Numbered from the stretch's first letter, positions 24,804 to 34,862 are shown. The stretch: 49,070 bases of DNA from Bythopirellula sp. (GCA_028285205.1 JANQQA010000086.1:1-49070); one strand, 5' to 3'. Notes: generated from the sequence alone by a model not told the origin. A program made the numbers and translations.

Positions 24804-25991
24804 TCAGTCAATCTGTCGGCGGACAGATCGGCAGCGCCAGACACAGTTTAATGAGATAGCCATACCGCATAGCAGCAGCGTGTCGCTCTCAGGAATTACC
24901 TCGAGCGATTCAATAGGCGATGCGATCGACGTTCCATATCTGGATTGCCAGATCAGCAGGTCTGTATACGCACGAGCGTTCTGCTGCCAATTAAGAAGGT
25001 CACTTCCGTCGACATCTCGATCACGATCGAAATCTCCAGGAACTTCTCCTCCGTTAGGCACATACGTGTAGTAGACCGAGTCGGTCACTCCGCTACCTAA
25101 GAAACCTTGTAGCTGTTGCATACCAAAGAAAGCCTCTGTCCCAGAATCGGCGAACAACACCTCTTCCAATGCCGTTGGGTTATCGATACTAGCACGGGAT
25201 GAAAACCCTGTGGAGAGGTTTTCAATTGAAATCTCTCTGGTTTGCCAAGTATCGATCGCGGTGTATTCGGCGATCCAGGTGAACCTCAGTTTGTCAGAAG
25301 CAAAGTCGAGGAGTTCGCCAGAAAAACCATTGCCGATTCCTATATCCGCAGCATTCACAATTAAGGCGAACGGGTCATCCGCACTAACCACACTGCTCCT
25401 ATCAAGGTTGCTATAGACTTTGAGCAAACCAGAACCTGCGTTAGAGTAGTCGACTTTTATACCAACCTCTGGCACAGATTCGCCGTTTGCGTAGTTTGGA
25501 CGGACACCGGATTGGAGCAACCCAACTGACGGGGAAGCGTCCACCACGAATGAGTACACATGGGAAATCGTTAATAAGTCACCGATCTCAAACCCATTTC
25601 CGATCGTTTCACCACTACCGCTGCCGCCCGCGAATCCACCCGTCGCCCCCTTGTGGAACAGGTTTCTGCGAGGATCACCAGACCGCGTCACTGTACCTGT
25701 GTCGGTGGTGTCAACAATCGCGCCCAAATGACCTAGCCACGTGCCCTCAGTGCCGTTTTGGATTGATTGAAATTGAAGCTGGCCGTTGTAGTACCCTTCA
25801 GCAGCAACGAAGTCCGTATCAAGAATTACATCGTGTCCGCCTGCAACGTTAATCGCCATCAGCAGTGCCGACACCATCGGAAACCAGCTAGTGGATATGC
25901 GAATCACCGCGGGCCTTGTCGGGCGTTGCCCGACACTTTGAGTCAATGCAGAGTGGCGATGGTACTGGGTACAATCAGTCGATGCCGTCAT
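24804..25991 (-). CDS. Exported protein with dockerin-like repeat and PEP-CTERM-like tail
   Basis: I set the start at ATG 25991 (MTASTDCTQYH), with a hydrophobic segment near residues 39-52 (MVSALLMAINVAGG); an extension upstream is possible. A beta-rich body of about 300 residues (FHKGATGGFAGGSGSGETIG) ends in a dockerin-like Ca-binding pair: GDFDRDRDVDGSDLLNWQQN and DLLIWQSRYG. The last residues VIPESDTLLLCGMAISL, then an Arg-rich end, form a degenerate PEP-CTERM-like signal (PES rather than PEP). It would be secreted and sorted. It heads an operon with the DUF1559 gene. Confidence 0.65.
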   Translation of the reverse strand: MTASTDCTQYHRHSALTQSVGQRPTRPAVIRISTSWFPMVSALLMAINVAGGHDVILDTDFVAAEGYYNGQLQFQSIQNGTEGTWLGHLGAIVDTTDTGTVTRSGDPRRNLFHKGATGGFAGGSGSGETIGNGFEIGDLLTISHVYSFVVDASPSVGLLQSGVRPNYANGESVPEVGIKVDYSNAGSGLLKVYSNLDRSSVVSADDPFALIVNAADIGIGNGFSGELLDFASDKLRFTWIAEYTAIDTWQTREISIENLSTGFSSRASIDNPTALEEVLFADSGTEAFFGMQQLQGFLGSGVTDSVYYTYVPNGGEVPGDFDRDRDVDGSDLLNWQQNARAYTDLLIWQSRYGTSIASPIESLEVIPESDTLLLCGMAISLNCVWRCRSVRRQID

Positions 25992-27114
25992 CGAGTGTAT
26001 CTTCCTCCGACTTGACATTTCCGCTGAACGCCCTTTCGTCGGATGAGAGCGATACATCAATTGGATTCCTCGACAAACAGCAATTCGAGACACCACAGCC
26101 GTTCACTGTCAACAGAAAGTGCAGGCTACGACTAACACCAAATTAGCTCGGCCACCAAGAAATCTCAATCATTCCTGAGAAACACTAGGAATTCGTCCCT
26201 ATTATGCTAATTGGGTTTGCAGCCTGCGCGCAACGGCAATGGTCAAATGGAAACGCGATTTGGCTTTCCGTTAATGAGTTAATGAACTGTGTGTCACTTG
26301 AGCGGTAAATGAGAAATGTGGGCAGCTACGAGGCTCCCACCCGATACAGAGTTGCATTCTGCGGTTTTGGAGATGGCGCTGGCTGTTGGCAATTAGACGT
26401 CCTGGCACAGGATTCGGCTTTACTTCAGTCTGGCCCGCTACGACCAAACAGCACAGTCTCTGAGTGCATTCACTTCATGCTGCCAGAGCTGGTTGCCTTC
26501 CCGCAACGCTATCGCCGTTGTTGGCAACTCTGCTCTCGGTGCGTGCACGGAAACTGGCGCAGCGTTGGCGCTGCAAACCATCGGATCATTCTAGAGCACA
26601 TGGCTGACGGTTCATACTGCTCCCGTTGATACTGCCTGCAACTATTGTTGGGAAGACACCGATTCTTCGAGCAAAAACTAGAGTATATACCCCTATTTTC
26701 TCTGAATCGCCCTGCGGAGGTTCACTTGAACGTGCACAATTCCAACAGAGTCATTTTATCGGCCGACCCCAGGGTCACTGCCCCGTACCCTGGGGTTGGC
26801 CACGACATCGGGAGACAATGTTGCACCCCGACCCCACACCAAGCCTGCGACAGATCATCCGTCTCACTAGCGTCGACTGCCCGAATGAAGAGCTGGCCGA
26901 AAAACGCGGTCTGGCTGCGTCACATGCGACAATCACCGAGCGAGATTCATGGCGAAGTTGGCACCGCCAAGGCGGCAATCTCACCCTACCGGAACTTGAG
27001 TCCCGTTTCTCGCATCGATAACGGACAATTCGCCCTCCGAACAACGTAGCACTGGGCGGAAACGGGATGGGTCGCACCATTCTTTTGGCACTGCTGTCAT
27101 CAGTACGATACCTG
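25992..27114. other. Gene-poor stretch with a repeat motif
   Basis: About 1.1 kb without a convincing gene: frames are short, overlapping and lack ribosome binding sites. It contains the second copy of a 44 bp motif (26853-26896). Confidence 0.5.
26853..26896 (+). repeat. 44 bp motif shared with 14150-14193 (copy 2)
   Basis: GATCATCCGTCTCACTAG, TCGACTGC and GAAGAGCTGG match copy 1 at 38 of 44 bases by eye. Translated it gives RQIIRLTSVDCPNEEL, which suggests a relic of a coding segment. Confidence 0.45.
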
Positions 27115-28068
27115 CTACCGGGTCATCGCAGGCGCAACTGAGGTAGCTCGTTCTGCCAGGAACGGTGAACAGCTAATCCGATCCACCAATTGCTGACCGA
27201 TTGCCGCCGACGTCTTATCAAAGCCGTTGACGGCGCTGCTGGAGAGGAATAGGAAGGCGACCGCAGTACCGTCGACTGAAATCGGGAGTGTCAGTGAGGA
27301 CCTGAAGCCTTCACTCACGATGAGGCGTGTGGAGTCGGATCCAGAGTGTTGTCGAAGGTACTTGGGAAGGTCGTTTAGGACACGAGGGCGACCGGTGCCA
27401 GCGATAAAACGGAGCGATGACGAGGAAAGCGGGGCAGCGTACCCGCCCGTCAACAGTCCAGGTTTCTCTGAATGATACCAGTTTGCCGTCACAAGATCGG
27501 CTTCATAATCGATTCTCGCAGAACCCATCCGCTGGCAAGAGATAAAAGGCTGGATTTCATCATAAACGAAGCCCAACAGATCATGCAGTGGCACTCCGCT
27601 GCGCGCCTTCTCTTCCACGGCCGCAAGAAAGGAGTTGAGCTCGTGATCCCAAGAGTTGTCTGCGGGCAGTGCCGTAGCTGCAGTTTCAGGCGTTGAGCTT
27701 TCGATCAATGGCGTTTCACTGTCAACATCATGTGCCGCAAGGCTAAGCGTCTTGGAATGCGACTGTAGGATTTGCAACTCTAGTTGCAGCACTCGCACGT
27801 GCTCCGTAAGTTCACCGAGCAGAACGGAAAGTCGTTTGTCACCCAGGGTGCGATCAAAATCGACCAATCGCGCGCGTAAGCTGCTCAGTTGAACGATGCT
27901 ACGTTTAGTCGATTCTTCCATTTCAAAGATAGACGCTTTCCAGAGCTGCACTACCTTATTAGTGGATTGATCGACTTGCTTCGGGATCCTGAAGCATCCA
28001 AGCAACAGCCCTAGAAGGAACATCAACACACCTTGAACCGCCACTAGCAGTAGGATCTCCCAACTCAT
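27115..28068 (-). CDS. Membrane-anchored coiled-coil GAF-domain protein
   Basis: The 317-residue product has an N-terminal helix (LLLVAVQGVLMFLLGLLLGC), a coiled-coil-like part (about 40-110: VLLGELTEHVRVLQLELQIL), a variable linker and a GAF domain from about 150 (LLGFVYDEIQPFISCQRMGS, TANWYHSEKPGLLTGGY, FRSSLTLPISVDGTAVAFLF). GAF domains bind small ligands or mediate sensing. No output domain is present, so it may act as a partner to a kinase or cyclase elsewhere. It lies 57 bp after the zinc-ribbon gene. Confidence 0.75.
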   Translation of the reverse strand: MSWEILLLVAVQGVLMFLLGLLLGCFRIPKQVDQSTNKVVQLWKASIFEMEESTKRSIVQLSSLRARLVDFDRTLGDKRLSVLLGELTEHVRVLQLELQILQSHSKTLSLAAHDVDSETPLIESSTPETAATALPADNSWDHELNSFLAAVEEKARSGVPLHDLLGFVYDEIQPFISCQRMGSARIDYEADLVTANWYHSEKPGLLTGGYAAPLSSSSLRFIAGTGRPRVLNDLPKYLRQHSGSDSTRLIVSEGFRSSLTLPISVDGTAVAFLFLSSSAVNGFDKTSAAIGQQLVDRISCSPFLAERATSVAPAMTR

Positions 28069-28125
28069 AGCAGTCGCCCTCGACGTGATTGGTTGCGGAC
28101 ATCGCCGGAAGCAGGATGGGTACAG

Positions 28126-28272
28126 CTACATACTTTCATTGCGTGACTCTACTTCGAGCCGCGGAACTTCCACTGGCTCATTGCAAGCTGGGCATCTCAC
28201 GGTGTCAGTAGTGCCGCGATCGAGAACAGTGAATTCCCATTTACAGAATCCGCATTCGACTTCGGTAATCAT
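28126..28272 (-). CDS. Very small zinc-ribbon protein (48 residues)
   Basis: ATG 28272 to TAG 28126 reads MITEVECGFCKWEFTVLD, then VRCPACNEPVEVPRLEV. Two CxxC pairs (Cys7/Cys10 and Cys27/Cys30) are placed as in a zinc ribbon. Its length is below the usual cutoffs, so it is easily missed. It lies 57 bp upstream of the GAF gene in the same direction, so the two are probably an operon. Role: perhaps a nucleic-acid or protein-binding zinc module; unproven. Confidence 0.65.
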   Translation of the reverse strand: MITEVECGFCKWEFTVLDRGTTDTVRCPACNEPVEVPRLEVESRNESM

Positions 28273-28342
28273 GCTATGCCCTTGGTAAAAAGCGTTGGGG
28301 TCACTTGAGCAAAGCTAGGTTGCACAATGCGGCAGCTCGAGG

Positions 28343-28669
28343 CTATTCAGGGTGTTTAACACCTATCCAAATTGCGGCTACCTTCAGACCTGTTCGGCAC
28401 AATCGATACGAAGTGTCGATGCCATACAGTTTCTGACAGTAAACACGTACACAAGAGAGAGGGACACCCATAGCTAATGGATGCCCAGGTTCTTCGTCTG
28501 ATGACTGTAGCCCTTGGCCACCAGTCAGTCTCGAACGTGCAAGATTCTCCCAATGCAAATGACAGAGTATAAGGGCCCGCAAGTCCACGCCAATGCGAAT
28601 GGCAGATTCTTTAGTTCGCACTGTTGCTGCGATAGGATGTCGGAGGGTAATCTTGTGATTGCGCCACAA
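28343..28669 (-). CDS. Possible small hypothetical protein
   Basis: The frame reads MGVPLSCVRVYCQKLYGIDT and RLCRTGLKVAAIWIGVKHPE at its end, which looks protein-like, but the first half is basic and irregular and no ribosome binding site is seen. It may be the remains of a longer gene. Confidence 0.25.
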   Translation of the reverse strand: MWRNHKITLRHPIAATVRTKESAIRIGVDLRALILCHLHWENLARSRLTGGQGLQSSDEEPGHPLAMGVPLSCVRVYCQKLYGIDTSYRLCRTGLKVAAIWIGVKHPE

Positions 28670-28766
28670 CGGCCACTCGGGTCGCTTGTCTCAAAAGGAC
28701 GAGGTGTAGTCAATGTGGCTGGCTGTCATTTGCGGCTCTCACCCAGACCATGAAGAAGTAATTCCT

Positions 28767-29744
28767 ATGAAACTTAGAAACTTGGCACTGGCGGTCGCAT
28801 TCGTGTCCGCAGCATCGCTTGCCCATGCATGGTCCGAATGCGGCCACCATATTATCACCCTCCTGGCGTATGACCGACTAGAACAGCACGAGCAAAGCAG
28901 ACTGTTTGAAATACTCGAACAGCACCCGCGTTATGCTGAGGATTTTGAACCTTCACCCAAGATCAAAGACGTGAAGCGTTGGAGAATTGGTCGCATAGGC
29001 TATTGGCCGGACATCGCCCGCAGCCAACCGAAGTACAACCGACCAACGTGGCACTATCAGCTTGGTGCTAACTTGGTGATCGGTGACAAGTCCAAAGTGA
29101 CAGTCCCCCAGTCACCATTTCAGGTGCCCGAGGATGCTACGCTCGAAACTCAGGAACTCTACATCGCTCAGGCATTCACGCTGTGCCTGGGCGTTGCATC
29201 CGATAACACGAAGCCTGCGGCGGATCGCGCACTTGCCCTCTGTTGGCTTGCCCATCTCGCCGGTGATGCTCACCAGCCTTGCCATGCAGGAAGCCTGTAC
29301 GCTGAGACGGTGTTTCCCGACGGAGACCGTGGAGCCAATCGCATCAAAGTTAAGCAAGGACGCAACTTGCACGCCCTGTGGGACGGCTTGCTCGGTGGCC
29401 GCTTTGACGAGGGCGACGTGAAGAGACGACTCGCTGCGATTAACGCAGACGAAGAGATGCCCGCACGTGCGAGGCGATACGATGCGCTCGACACGGCGAT
29501 TCGCTCGGAGTGGTTGGCGGAGAGTGAGAGGTACGCCGTGTTCTGTGTGTATACGAAGGAAGTCTTACAGCCTGTGAAAGCCGTGCAACGGGGACTCACC
29601 GAAGAGGTGCCCGCCATCGACTTGTCCGACAAGTACCTGGAAACTGCCGGGCGCGTCGCGAAAATGCGGGCTTTTCAAGCCGGTTTTCGATTAGCAAAGT
29701 TCTGGAAGTTTGCCTTGAATGATGGCGTCGGAGCCGACCAGTAA
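28767..29744 (+). CDS. Exported S1/P1-type nuclease
   Basis: The start is ATG 28767 (MKLRNLALAVAFVSAASLAH), a signal peptide cleaved so that Trp22 becomes residue 1 as in S1/P1 nucleases: WSECGHHIITLLAY. Zinc-ligand blocks follow in order: HH near the N-terminus, WLAHLAGDAHQPCHAG (the HxxGDxHQP signature) and LHALWDGLL. The family degrades single-stranded RNA and DNA and removes 3'-phosphates with three zinc ions in the periplasm or outside the cell. The length, 325 residues, is normal. All expected ligands appear intact, so it should be active. Probable role: nucleic-acid scavenging for phosphate and nitrogen. Confidence 0.85.
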   Translation: MKLRNLALAVAFVSAASLAHAWSECGHHIITLLAYDRLEQHEQSRLFEILEQHPRYAEDFEPSPKIKDVKRWRIGRIGYWPDIARSQPKYNRPTWHYQLGANLVIGDKSKVTVPQSPFQVPEDATLETQELYIAQAFTLCLGVASDNTKPAADRALALCWLAHLAGDAHQPCHAGSLYAETVFPDGDRGANRIKVKQGRNLHALWDGLLGGRFDEGDVKRRLAAINADEEMPARARRYDALDTAIRSEWLAESERYAVFCVYTKEVLQPVKAVQRGLTEEVPAIDLSDKYLETAGRVAKMRAFQAGFRLAKFWKFALNDGVGADQ

Positions 29745-29777
29745 CTGCCGTGCTGCCAAAGAGTGTGTTGCCGGGGA

Positions 29778-29963
29778 TTATTTTTGACCCCGATTCACGA
29801 CAAAGAACACATAGACCGTTACCAATACGGGGACGACGCACATGAAGATCAACACTCCCCCGAGATTTCTCTCGTAAGTGAACACCCATGCCGCAACAAT
29901 CAGTGAAACGGTTGTCAGTAGGATTAGGCCGTGACGAAAGCTTGGTCTGCGGTCCCTGCTCAT
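29778..29963 (-). CDS. Small two-helix membrane protein
   Basis: The 61-residue product has two hydrophobic segments (GLILLTTVSLIVAAWVF and LIFMCVVPVLVTVYVFFVV) joined by a short basic loop. It converges with the S1/P1 nuclease gene 33 bp away. The planctomycete-style beginning (MSRDRRPSFRHG) supports a real gene. Function unknown. Confidence 0.55.
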   Translation of the reverse strand: MSRDRRPSFRHGLILLTTVSLIVAAWVFTYERNLGGVLIFMCVVPVLVTVYVFFVVNRGQK

Positions 29964-30047
29964 AAATTGTTCCCGCTCTATGCTTCCGCTAACGAACCAG
30001 AACGTAGTGGCATGGCTTTTGGCTAATCGCGTACCAGCGGGGCTATT

Positions 30048-33000
30048 TTACCAAAGCTGCAAGAAACTGAGCTGCTCCACTGCTGTATCAACGCTCGCAT
30101 CATCCGACTCGCTGTTCGATGGGCTCTCAGTTTCTGCCAAGTAGGCAGCCGCGCGCAACGCTCCACTACTGGCAGCTATGTTCACGGGATAGCTATCACT
30201 CCAGATCGCCAGATCCGAATCGTTAACGAGCTGATCGTTGTTCGCGTCGCCGTCGACTTTTGTCGCGACCACTTCGCCGAACCCACGTTGCCACAGCAAG
30301 AAGTCGAAACCATCGACATCTTCGTCCCCATCGAAGTCCGCAGAGTCGGGTACAAAGCCCGGAGAACCCACGTCGCCCGTTGAGAACGTTGGCCCCGCCG
30401 CGAATGCTGCATCATCAATGCCATCGCTAGAACGCGCCCAGTTCGCTGCGACGTTGTTGTCGGCCAACAAGTCTAGCAGATAAATACTCGCCCCCTGTGG
30501 CGAGTCGGATGGCCACCCGTTCGCATCGTCGAAGTTCACCAAGTCTCTCTGCAGCCCCAGGTCGTCCCGCAGTTCCAGAATCTCATTCACATCGCTAGGA
30601 CTATTGGCCAGATTGCCCCACGGTATGCCAATGACAAGTGCAGCAGCAGGAACCGACCATTCACTCCGAAAGGTTGCGGCGTCGGTGTACTCTTCATCGA
30701 AGAGAACAGCCGCCTGGTTCGGCTCCAGTATCGTGTCCGCTGGAATCTCGCCCCAAGTCACGGCATCTTCATCATCAAACCTCCAGCGCCCGATATCAGT
30801 AGTTGCTGACCCCGTGTTGACGATCTCGATCCACTCGGCAATGCCCGGCTCCAGCTCTTCGGAGTCCGGGTTGTACATGATCTCGCTAATCACTACGGAC
30901 GGTGGGATAGCTACTTCATTGTCGATGACGTTGGCCACGATGTTGCCAATCGTGAGCCCATCGTAGGCGAGATCCGAACTCATTGCCGTGTGGGTAATGA
31001 CGGAAGTATGATCGCCCTCCAGATCGTCATCGTCCACGGCAGCGACGGTGATCGTCTGCGGAATCAGTGCGTCGGCAATTGTGAAGTTCAGCACGATGGC
31101 AACTCCCGCACCCGCACCGAGATCAGTCTGGTCGTCTGGGTCGACCGTAATCGAAACCGGTTGTGTCGGAAGGGTGTCCAGTGCTAGTTGGTAACTGTCG
31201 ACGAATCCGCCTTCCTCGACATCAACTCTGGTGGCGCTTTGCAGGATTAGCACGCCCGCAGCAGGCGGCTCGTTGAGCTCACCCGGCGTGGGTAACTGCG
31301 AAACGTAGGTGTCCGTCTGTCGCGGGATACCACCGTCGGGAACCCGTGAAAGGGAATCGAAGTCTTTGTTGCCACCACCGTTTTCGTTGACCTGGGGCTG
31401 CCCAGCCTCAACTAGGACGGAGAGACCAAGATCATCCGGTTCATCGGTGTCGTAGATGAGAGCATCCAGCAGATTCGTTGTCGTCAGTGGATCGCCCGGT
31501 GAAATCGAACCTTCATAAAGGGCTACTGCGTCCGCCCCGTTCTGGATGAAGTCGCCAGTAAACACGGGAAAGTCTACATTGGCCACACTGTTGCTGCCAA
31601 TCACAAACAGCCCATTACTGTCTGTTGATTGTCCGGTGAGCGAAAACGTCCGGTAGACTTCGTCCGTTGCTCCGTTAATCAGAGCGACGGTCTTGCCCGT
31701 GAGCGACACATTGCCGACGCCACCGTCGTAGAGCTCGATGAATTCCAAGGCGTCGACTCCCTGCGTATCGGAGTCGACTTCGTTGATGACAATCGTCGGG
31801 TCGTCATCGTCAACGATCGTAGCGCTCACACTCGCAACACTCAGACCGTCGTAATCGGTATCGGCACTGGCGACGCTGTGCGTAATGAGCCCGCTGTGGT
31901 TTCCTTCGCCAGTCAGGTCATCGAAGGCGTCGACGACAACGGTTTGCGGGGTCAGGGCGTTAGCGGGCGTGAAGACGAGCTCTGTAGTCAGGCCGGTATC
32001 GAGCTGCGAGTCGGGTGAAATCGTGACCGTCACGTTTGCAGACGGCACCGTATCGAGCACGACGTTGTAGGTGTCGTAGATGCCGCCTTCGACGACTTTC
32101 GTCTCGCTGCCGGTCTCACGGATCCGCACAAATGGAACGGATGGAATCGTTTCGTAGTCGGCAACAATCGGCAGGTGGTCGCTGGCGTTGGCGAGCGCCG
32201 TTAAGACTCCCGGGTCGGCACCGGTTCCAGTCGTGATCGCACCATCGAGCGTGTGTGATCCATCATTACCGAACACCCGATAGGAGTTGTCCACGTACTC
32301 AATTCCGACACCGTCGAAAAACTCACCGCTAGCGAATTGCAGATCAAAGCGATCATCCATCGCGTTGCGTGGGTTTTGAGTATGCAGACTCTTGAAGGCG
32401 ATATTCTCCGACCAGTTGCCTGGCGCGTCGGCGACATCCTGCACTTGGCCTGCACCACTGGCAGTAAAGTTATTCCACGCCGATTCAAAACTATCCTGCA
32501 TGTTGAAGTCGCCAACAAACAACACCGGCGTTCCCTCGCCCAACAAGTCGGCGTCATTGCGAAGTATCGCGGCTTCGGCACCGCGAGTTGCTTCGTCCGA
32601 TACGGTCGTTCCGCTCTTCAAATGCACGCTGTAGACGAAAAAGTCACTTTCGCCAAACGTATCAAAGGGTCGGAACTCGCCGCGCAGAATCGTATGAGTC
32701 AGTGATTCCGGCTCGACTTCGACGGTACTGAGCAGCGACACGGTGGACGTGTCATAGACAAACCCAGTTGCATCGCCGCCACCGTCTACGTTTGACACAA
32801 CCGATGCGTAATCGGTGGTGGGGTACAGCACATCGAGGACGTTCTCGATGCGGCCAATCGAATCGTCACCGCTACCCGGTAGATCGGTTTCTTGCAGCGC
32901 TAGGATATCCACTCGCTTGGTATTGCCGGCCACTGTCTCATTGCCGATGGCCGACAGTACGGTGGAATAGTCAGCATCCTGAACAGCGTCATTCGGGTTG

Positions 33001-33092
33001 TTGAGCGTGTTCCATCCAACGAGCCTAACTACCGCCAATAGCTCGCGTCTTTCCAGGTGCTCCAGGTGCAATCTGGCCAGCGTACGATTCAC
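30048..33092 (-). CDS. LEPR-XLL exported EEP nuclease/phosphodiesterase with lamin-tail and dockerin-like domains
   Basis: The 1014-residue product starts at GTG 33092 with LEPR-XLL (LEHLERRELLA). Residues ~20-310 are an endonuclease/exonuclease/phosphatase domain: VGWNTL (Asn), LALQETD (Glu), LFVGDFNMQD (Asp, Asn) and NASDHLPIVAD (Ser-Asp-His). Next come two Calx-beta-like repeats, two lamin-tail segments (IVINEVDSDTQGVDALEFIE; ISEIMYNPDSEELEPG), and dockerin-like Ca sites (DFDGDEDVDGFDFLLWQRGF, DGDANNDQLVNDSDLAIW). Catalytic residues appear intact, so I infer an extracellular multidomain nuclease or phosphodiesterase. Substrate unknown. Confidence 0.85.
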   Translation of the reverse strand: MNRTLARLHLEHLERRELLAVVRLVGWNTLNNPNDAVQDADYSTVLSAIGNETVAGNTKRVDILALQETDLPGSGDDSIGRIENVLDVLYPTTDYASVVSNVDGGGDATGFVYDTSTVSLLSTVEVEPESLTHTILRGEFRPFDTFGESDFFVYSVHLKSGTTVSDEATRGAEAAILRNDADLLGEGTPVLFVGDFNMQDSFESAWNNFTASGAGQVQDVADAPGNWSENIAFKSLHTQNPRNAMDDRFDLQFASGEFFDGVGIEYVDNSYRVFGNDGSHTLDGAITTGTGADPGVLTALANASDHLPIVADYETIPSVPFVRIRETGSETKVVEGGIYDTYNVVLDTVPSANVTVTISPDSQLDTGLTTELVFTPANALTPQTVVVDAFDDLTGEGNHSGLITHSVASADTDYDGLSVASVSATIVDDDDPTIVINEVDSDTQGVDALEFIELYDGGVGNVSLTGKTVALINGATDEVYRTFSLTGQSTDSNGLFVIGSNSVANVDFPVFTGDFIQNGADAVALYEGSISPGDPLTTTNLLDALIYDTDEPDDLGLSVLVEAGQPQVNENGGGNKDFDSLSRVPDGGIPRQTDTYVSQLPTPGELNEPPAAGVLILQSATRVDVEEGGFVDSYQLALDTLPTQPVSITVDPDDQTDLGAGAGVAIVLNFTIADALIPQTITVAAVDDDDLEGDHTSVITHTAMSSDLAYDGLTIGNIVANVIDNEVAIPPSVVISEIMYNPDSEELEPGIAEWIEIVNTGSATTDIGRWRFDDEDAVTWGEIPADTILEPNQAAVLFDEEYTDAATFRSEWSVPAAALVIGIPWGNLANSPSDVNEILELRDDLGLQRDLVNFDDANGWPSDSPQGASIYLLDLLADNNVAANWARSSDGIDDAAFAAGPTFSTGDVGSPGFVPDSADFDGDEDVDGFDFLLWQRGFGEVVATKVDGDANNDQLVNDSDLAIWSDSYPVNIAASSGALRAAAYLAETESPSNSESDDASVDTAVEQLSFLQLW

Positions 33093-33340
33093 GGGTGCGG
33101 GTCTCTTGAGGAGTGACGAGAGTCGTCTGATGGGCTTGTTCCGTCTCTTCAGATACTACCATGCGAACACCGCGATTGCTACGAATTGGGGCTCGGCAGC
33201 GGCCCTGCCATCGATCGCAGTCGCTTGCCTAAAGTCCACCCTGGCAAGTCAATTTCCTTGAATTGGGCGTATCCCGACAGTATCCTAGCCAGTACGTGAA
33301 CTGGGCGGTCACTTCCAAATGCGATACTCGAGGCCAACCG

Positions 33341-33964
33341 ATGAAGAATTCTGCACCACTGCGTCTCCTATCAGCCTGCTGCGTTCTCGTTGTGGCAAAC
33401 CCCGCAATTTGCAGCGCCGTCCTCGTTGACTTTACGGCTGGCACCGGAACCACAGGGTCGGAGATTGACGGGCAGCAGTCGGGAGCCGAGCTCGTCCCAG
33501 AGCTGACGCTGCCTACAACGATTACGTTCTCGACGTCGACACCCAATGGTGTCTTTAATGCGACGGGCAGCGAGGGTGGCATCGATCGAACGGACGTAAC
33601 CAGCGGTTCGGGGGATGATGCAGACCGGTTCGATGACGGTGAAGTATTTACATTCTCCTTCAGCGTGCCCGTAAACATCACGGACTTTGACTTCTCGTCG
33701 ATAGTTGGGTCTGACTCATTCAAGCTAACTGTAGGCGGCGATGAATTCACGATTAGCGATATCCGCAGCGACGTCGACGCGAGTGTATTCACACCAGTGG
33801 GCGGAATATCGCTGGCAGCGAACGCCCCAATCTCAATCACTGAGGTTTCGGGGAACTTTGGCCTGCAAGGCATCAATTTGACGGCAGTGCCCGAACCGAG
33901 CGCGATGCTGTTTATGTGTGTTACCCTCACAGCACTCTTAGCGCGTCGACAGATGGCTGATTAG
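33341..33964 (+). CDS. PEP-CTERM exported protein
   Basis: The start is ATG 33341 (MKNSAPLRLLSACCVLVVAN), a signal peptide; an upstream extension exists without a signal. The body is a beta-sandwich-like domain of roughly 140 residues with FDDGEVFTFSFSVPVNITDF and FKLTVGGDEFTISDIRSD. The C-terminus carries VPEPSAMLFMCVTLTALLAR. It is transcribed divergently from the EEP gene at 33092. Confidence 0.75.
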   Translation: MKNSAPLRLLSACCVLVVANPAICSAVLVDFTAGTGTTGSEIDGQQSGAELVPELTLPTTITFSTSTPNGVFNATGSEGGIDRTDVTSGSGDDADRFDDGEVFTFSFSVPVNITDFDFSSIVGSDSFKLTVGGDEFTISDIRSDVDASVFTPVGGISLAANAPISITEVSGNFGLQGINLTAVPEPSAMLFMCVTLTALLARRQMAD

Positions 33965-34231
33965 ATCGTTGCTCGACGATCGTCTTGGTGCGTGCTGCGA
34001 CTAGGCTCCTGGCAATCGGGCGACGCCTTGTGGCAGATTCCTCGCGCAGGAACCAACGCCATATCGACCACGGCAGTACTCAGTAGATCGGCGGCTTCGC
34101 GAGCGAGCACCGTCGCTGGCGACTGATGTAGAGCAACCAGAAGACTTAGGGCTAAGAAGTGCCTTCGGCATCTGTGATCGCTTCATGTTTTCCTACTATC
34201 ATGGCTTTCTCGTACTTGCTACGATTCTAGC

Positions 34232-34834
34232 ATGAGGAAATGGATACTTGTTGTTGTGTTGGGCCTGGCTGCCATCGCTGCGATGCGGCTTTGGGGACCT
34301 ACTGCTCCAGCGCAACTAGCCTACCGAAAACTCGGCACTATCGAGGGGCGATTTCCCGTTCTGATTGGTATTGAGGTCGAGAACACCGGCGGGGAAGTTG
34401 CTGAGGTTACCAGCGTCAAAGGTGAATGCAGCTTCAACTATCTCATCGCTGGCCCTGGTGATCTGTCTCACGTGCCGGAGGACTTCCACTGGGAACTTCA
34501 TCTTGCCAATGCCGATCAGAGTACCGTTCAACCAGGTGAGACGAAAGTCATTCTAGCACTACTTGAGTGGCAATTGGCTGACGTGCCGTTGGAACTACTC
34601 GCTGTTGTGCAAATGTCGTTCGGTGTCGAGTACAATGCCGAGCAGCTTGTCAGAACCAAGCCGATCATACTGGTACTTGGCAATACAGACGAGGTTCAAC
34701 ACGGTTTTGTGCAAGGCGAAATCGGCTTTTATGCAGGCCATGAGAAGCTTGCTGACCAAATCCGAGCTCTAGATGGCATCCGCTCAGATTCCGCGGAGTT
34801 ACTACTGCAAAAGCTTACTCAAGATCACATATAA
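34232..34834 (+). CDS. Membrane-anchored protein with DUF1573-like domain, first of a tandem pair
   Basis: The 200-residue protein begins with a helix (WILVVVLGLAAIAAMRLW), then FPVLIGIEVENTGGEVAEVT and SVKGECSFNYLIAGPGDLSH, which resembles the start of DUF1573-like beta-sandwiches, and ends with KPIILVLGNTDEVQHGFVQG and IRSDSAELLLQKLTQ. The C-terminal ~60 residues are clearly related to those of the next gene, so the pair arose by duplication. The next gene begins 28 bp after its stop. Confidence 0.55.
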   Translation: MRKWILVVVLGLAAIAAMRLWGPTAPAQLAYRKLGTIEGRFPVLIGIEVENTGGEVAEVTSVKGECSFNYLIAGPGDLSHVPEDFHWELHLANADQSTVQPGETKVILALLEWQLADVPLELLAVVQMSFGVEYNAEQLVRTKPIILVLGNTDEVQHGFVQGEIGFYAGHEKLADQIRALDGIRSDSAELLLQKLTQDHI

Positions 34835-34862
34835 CAGTGCTCGCGAAGTTCTATGCTTGCGC

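Noticed and set aside
26309..27049. Plus-strand frames of 106-134 codons
   Set aside because: Overlapping alternatives in several frames with no consistent protein-like segments apart from the short repeated motif at 26853.
33965..34190. Possible signal-peptide-like frame on the minus strand (HFLALSLLVALHQSPATVLA)
   Set aside because: No start codon follows the upstream stop, and no recognisable domain after the hydrophobic segment; at most a gene relic.
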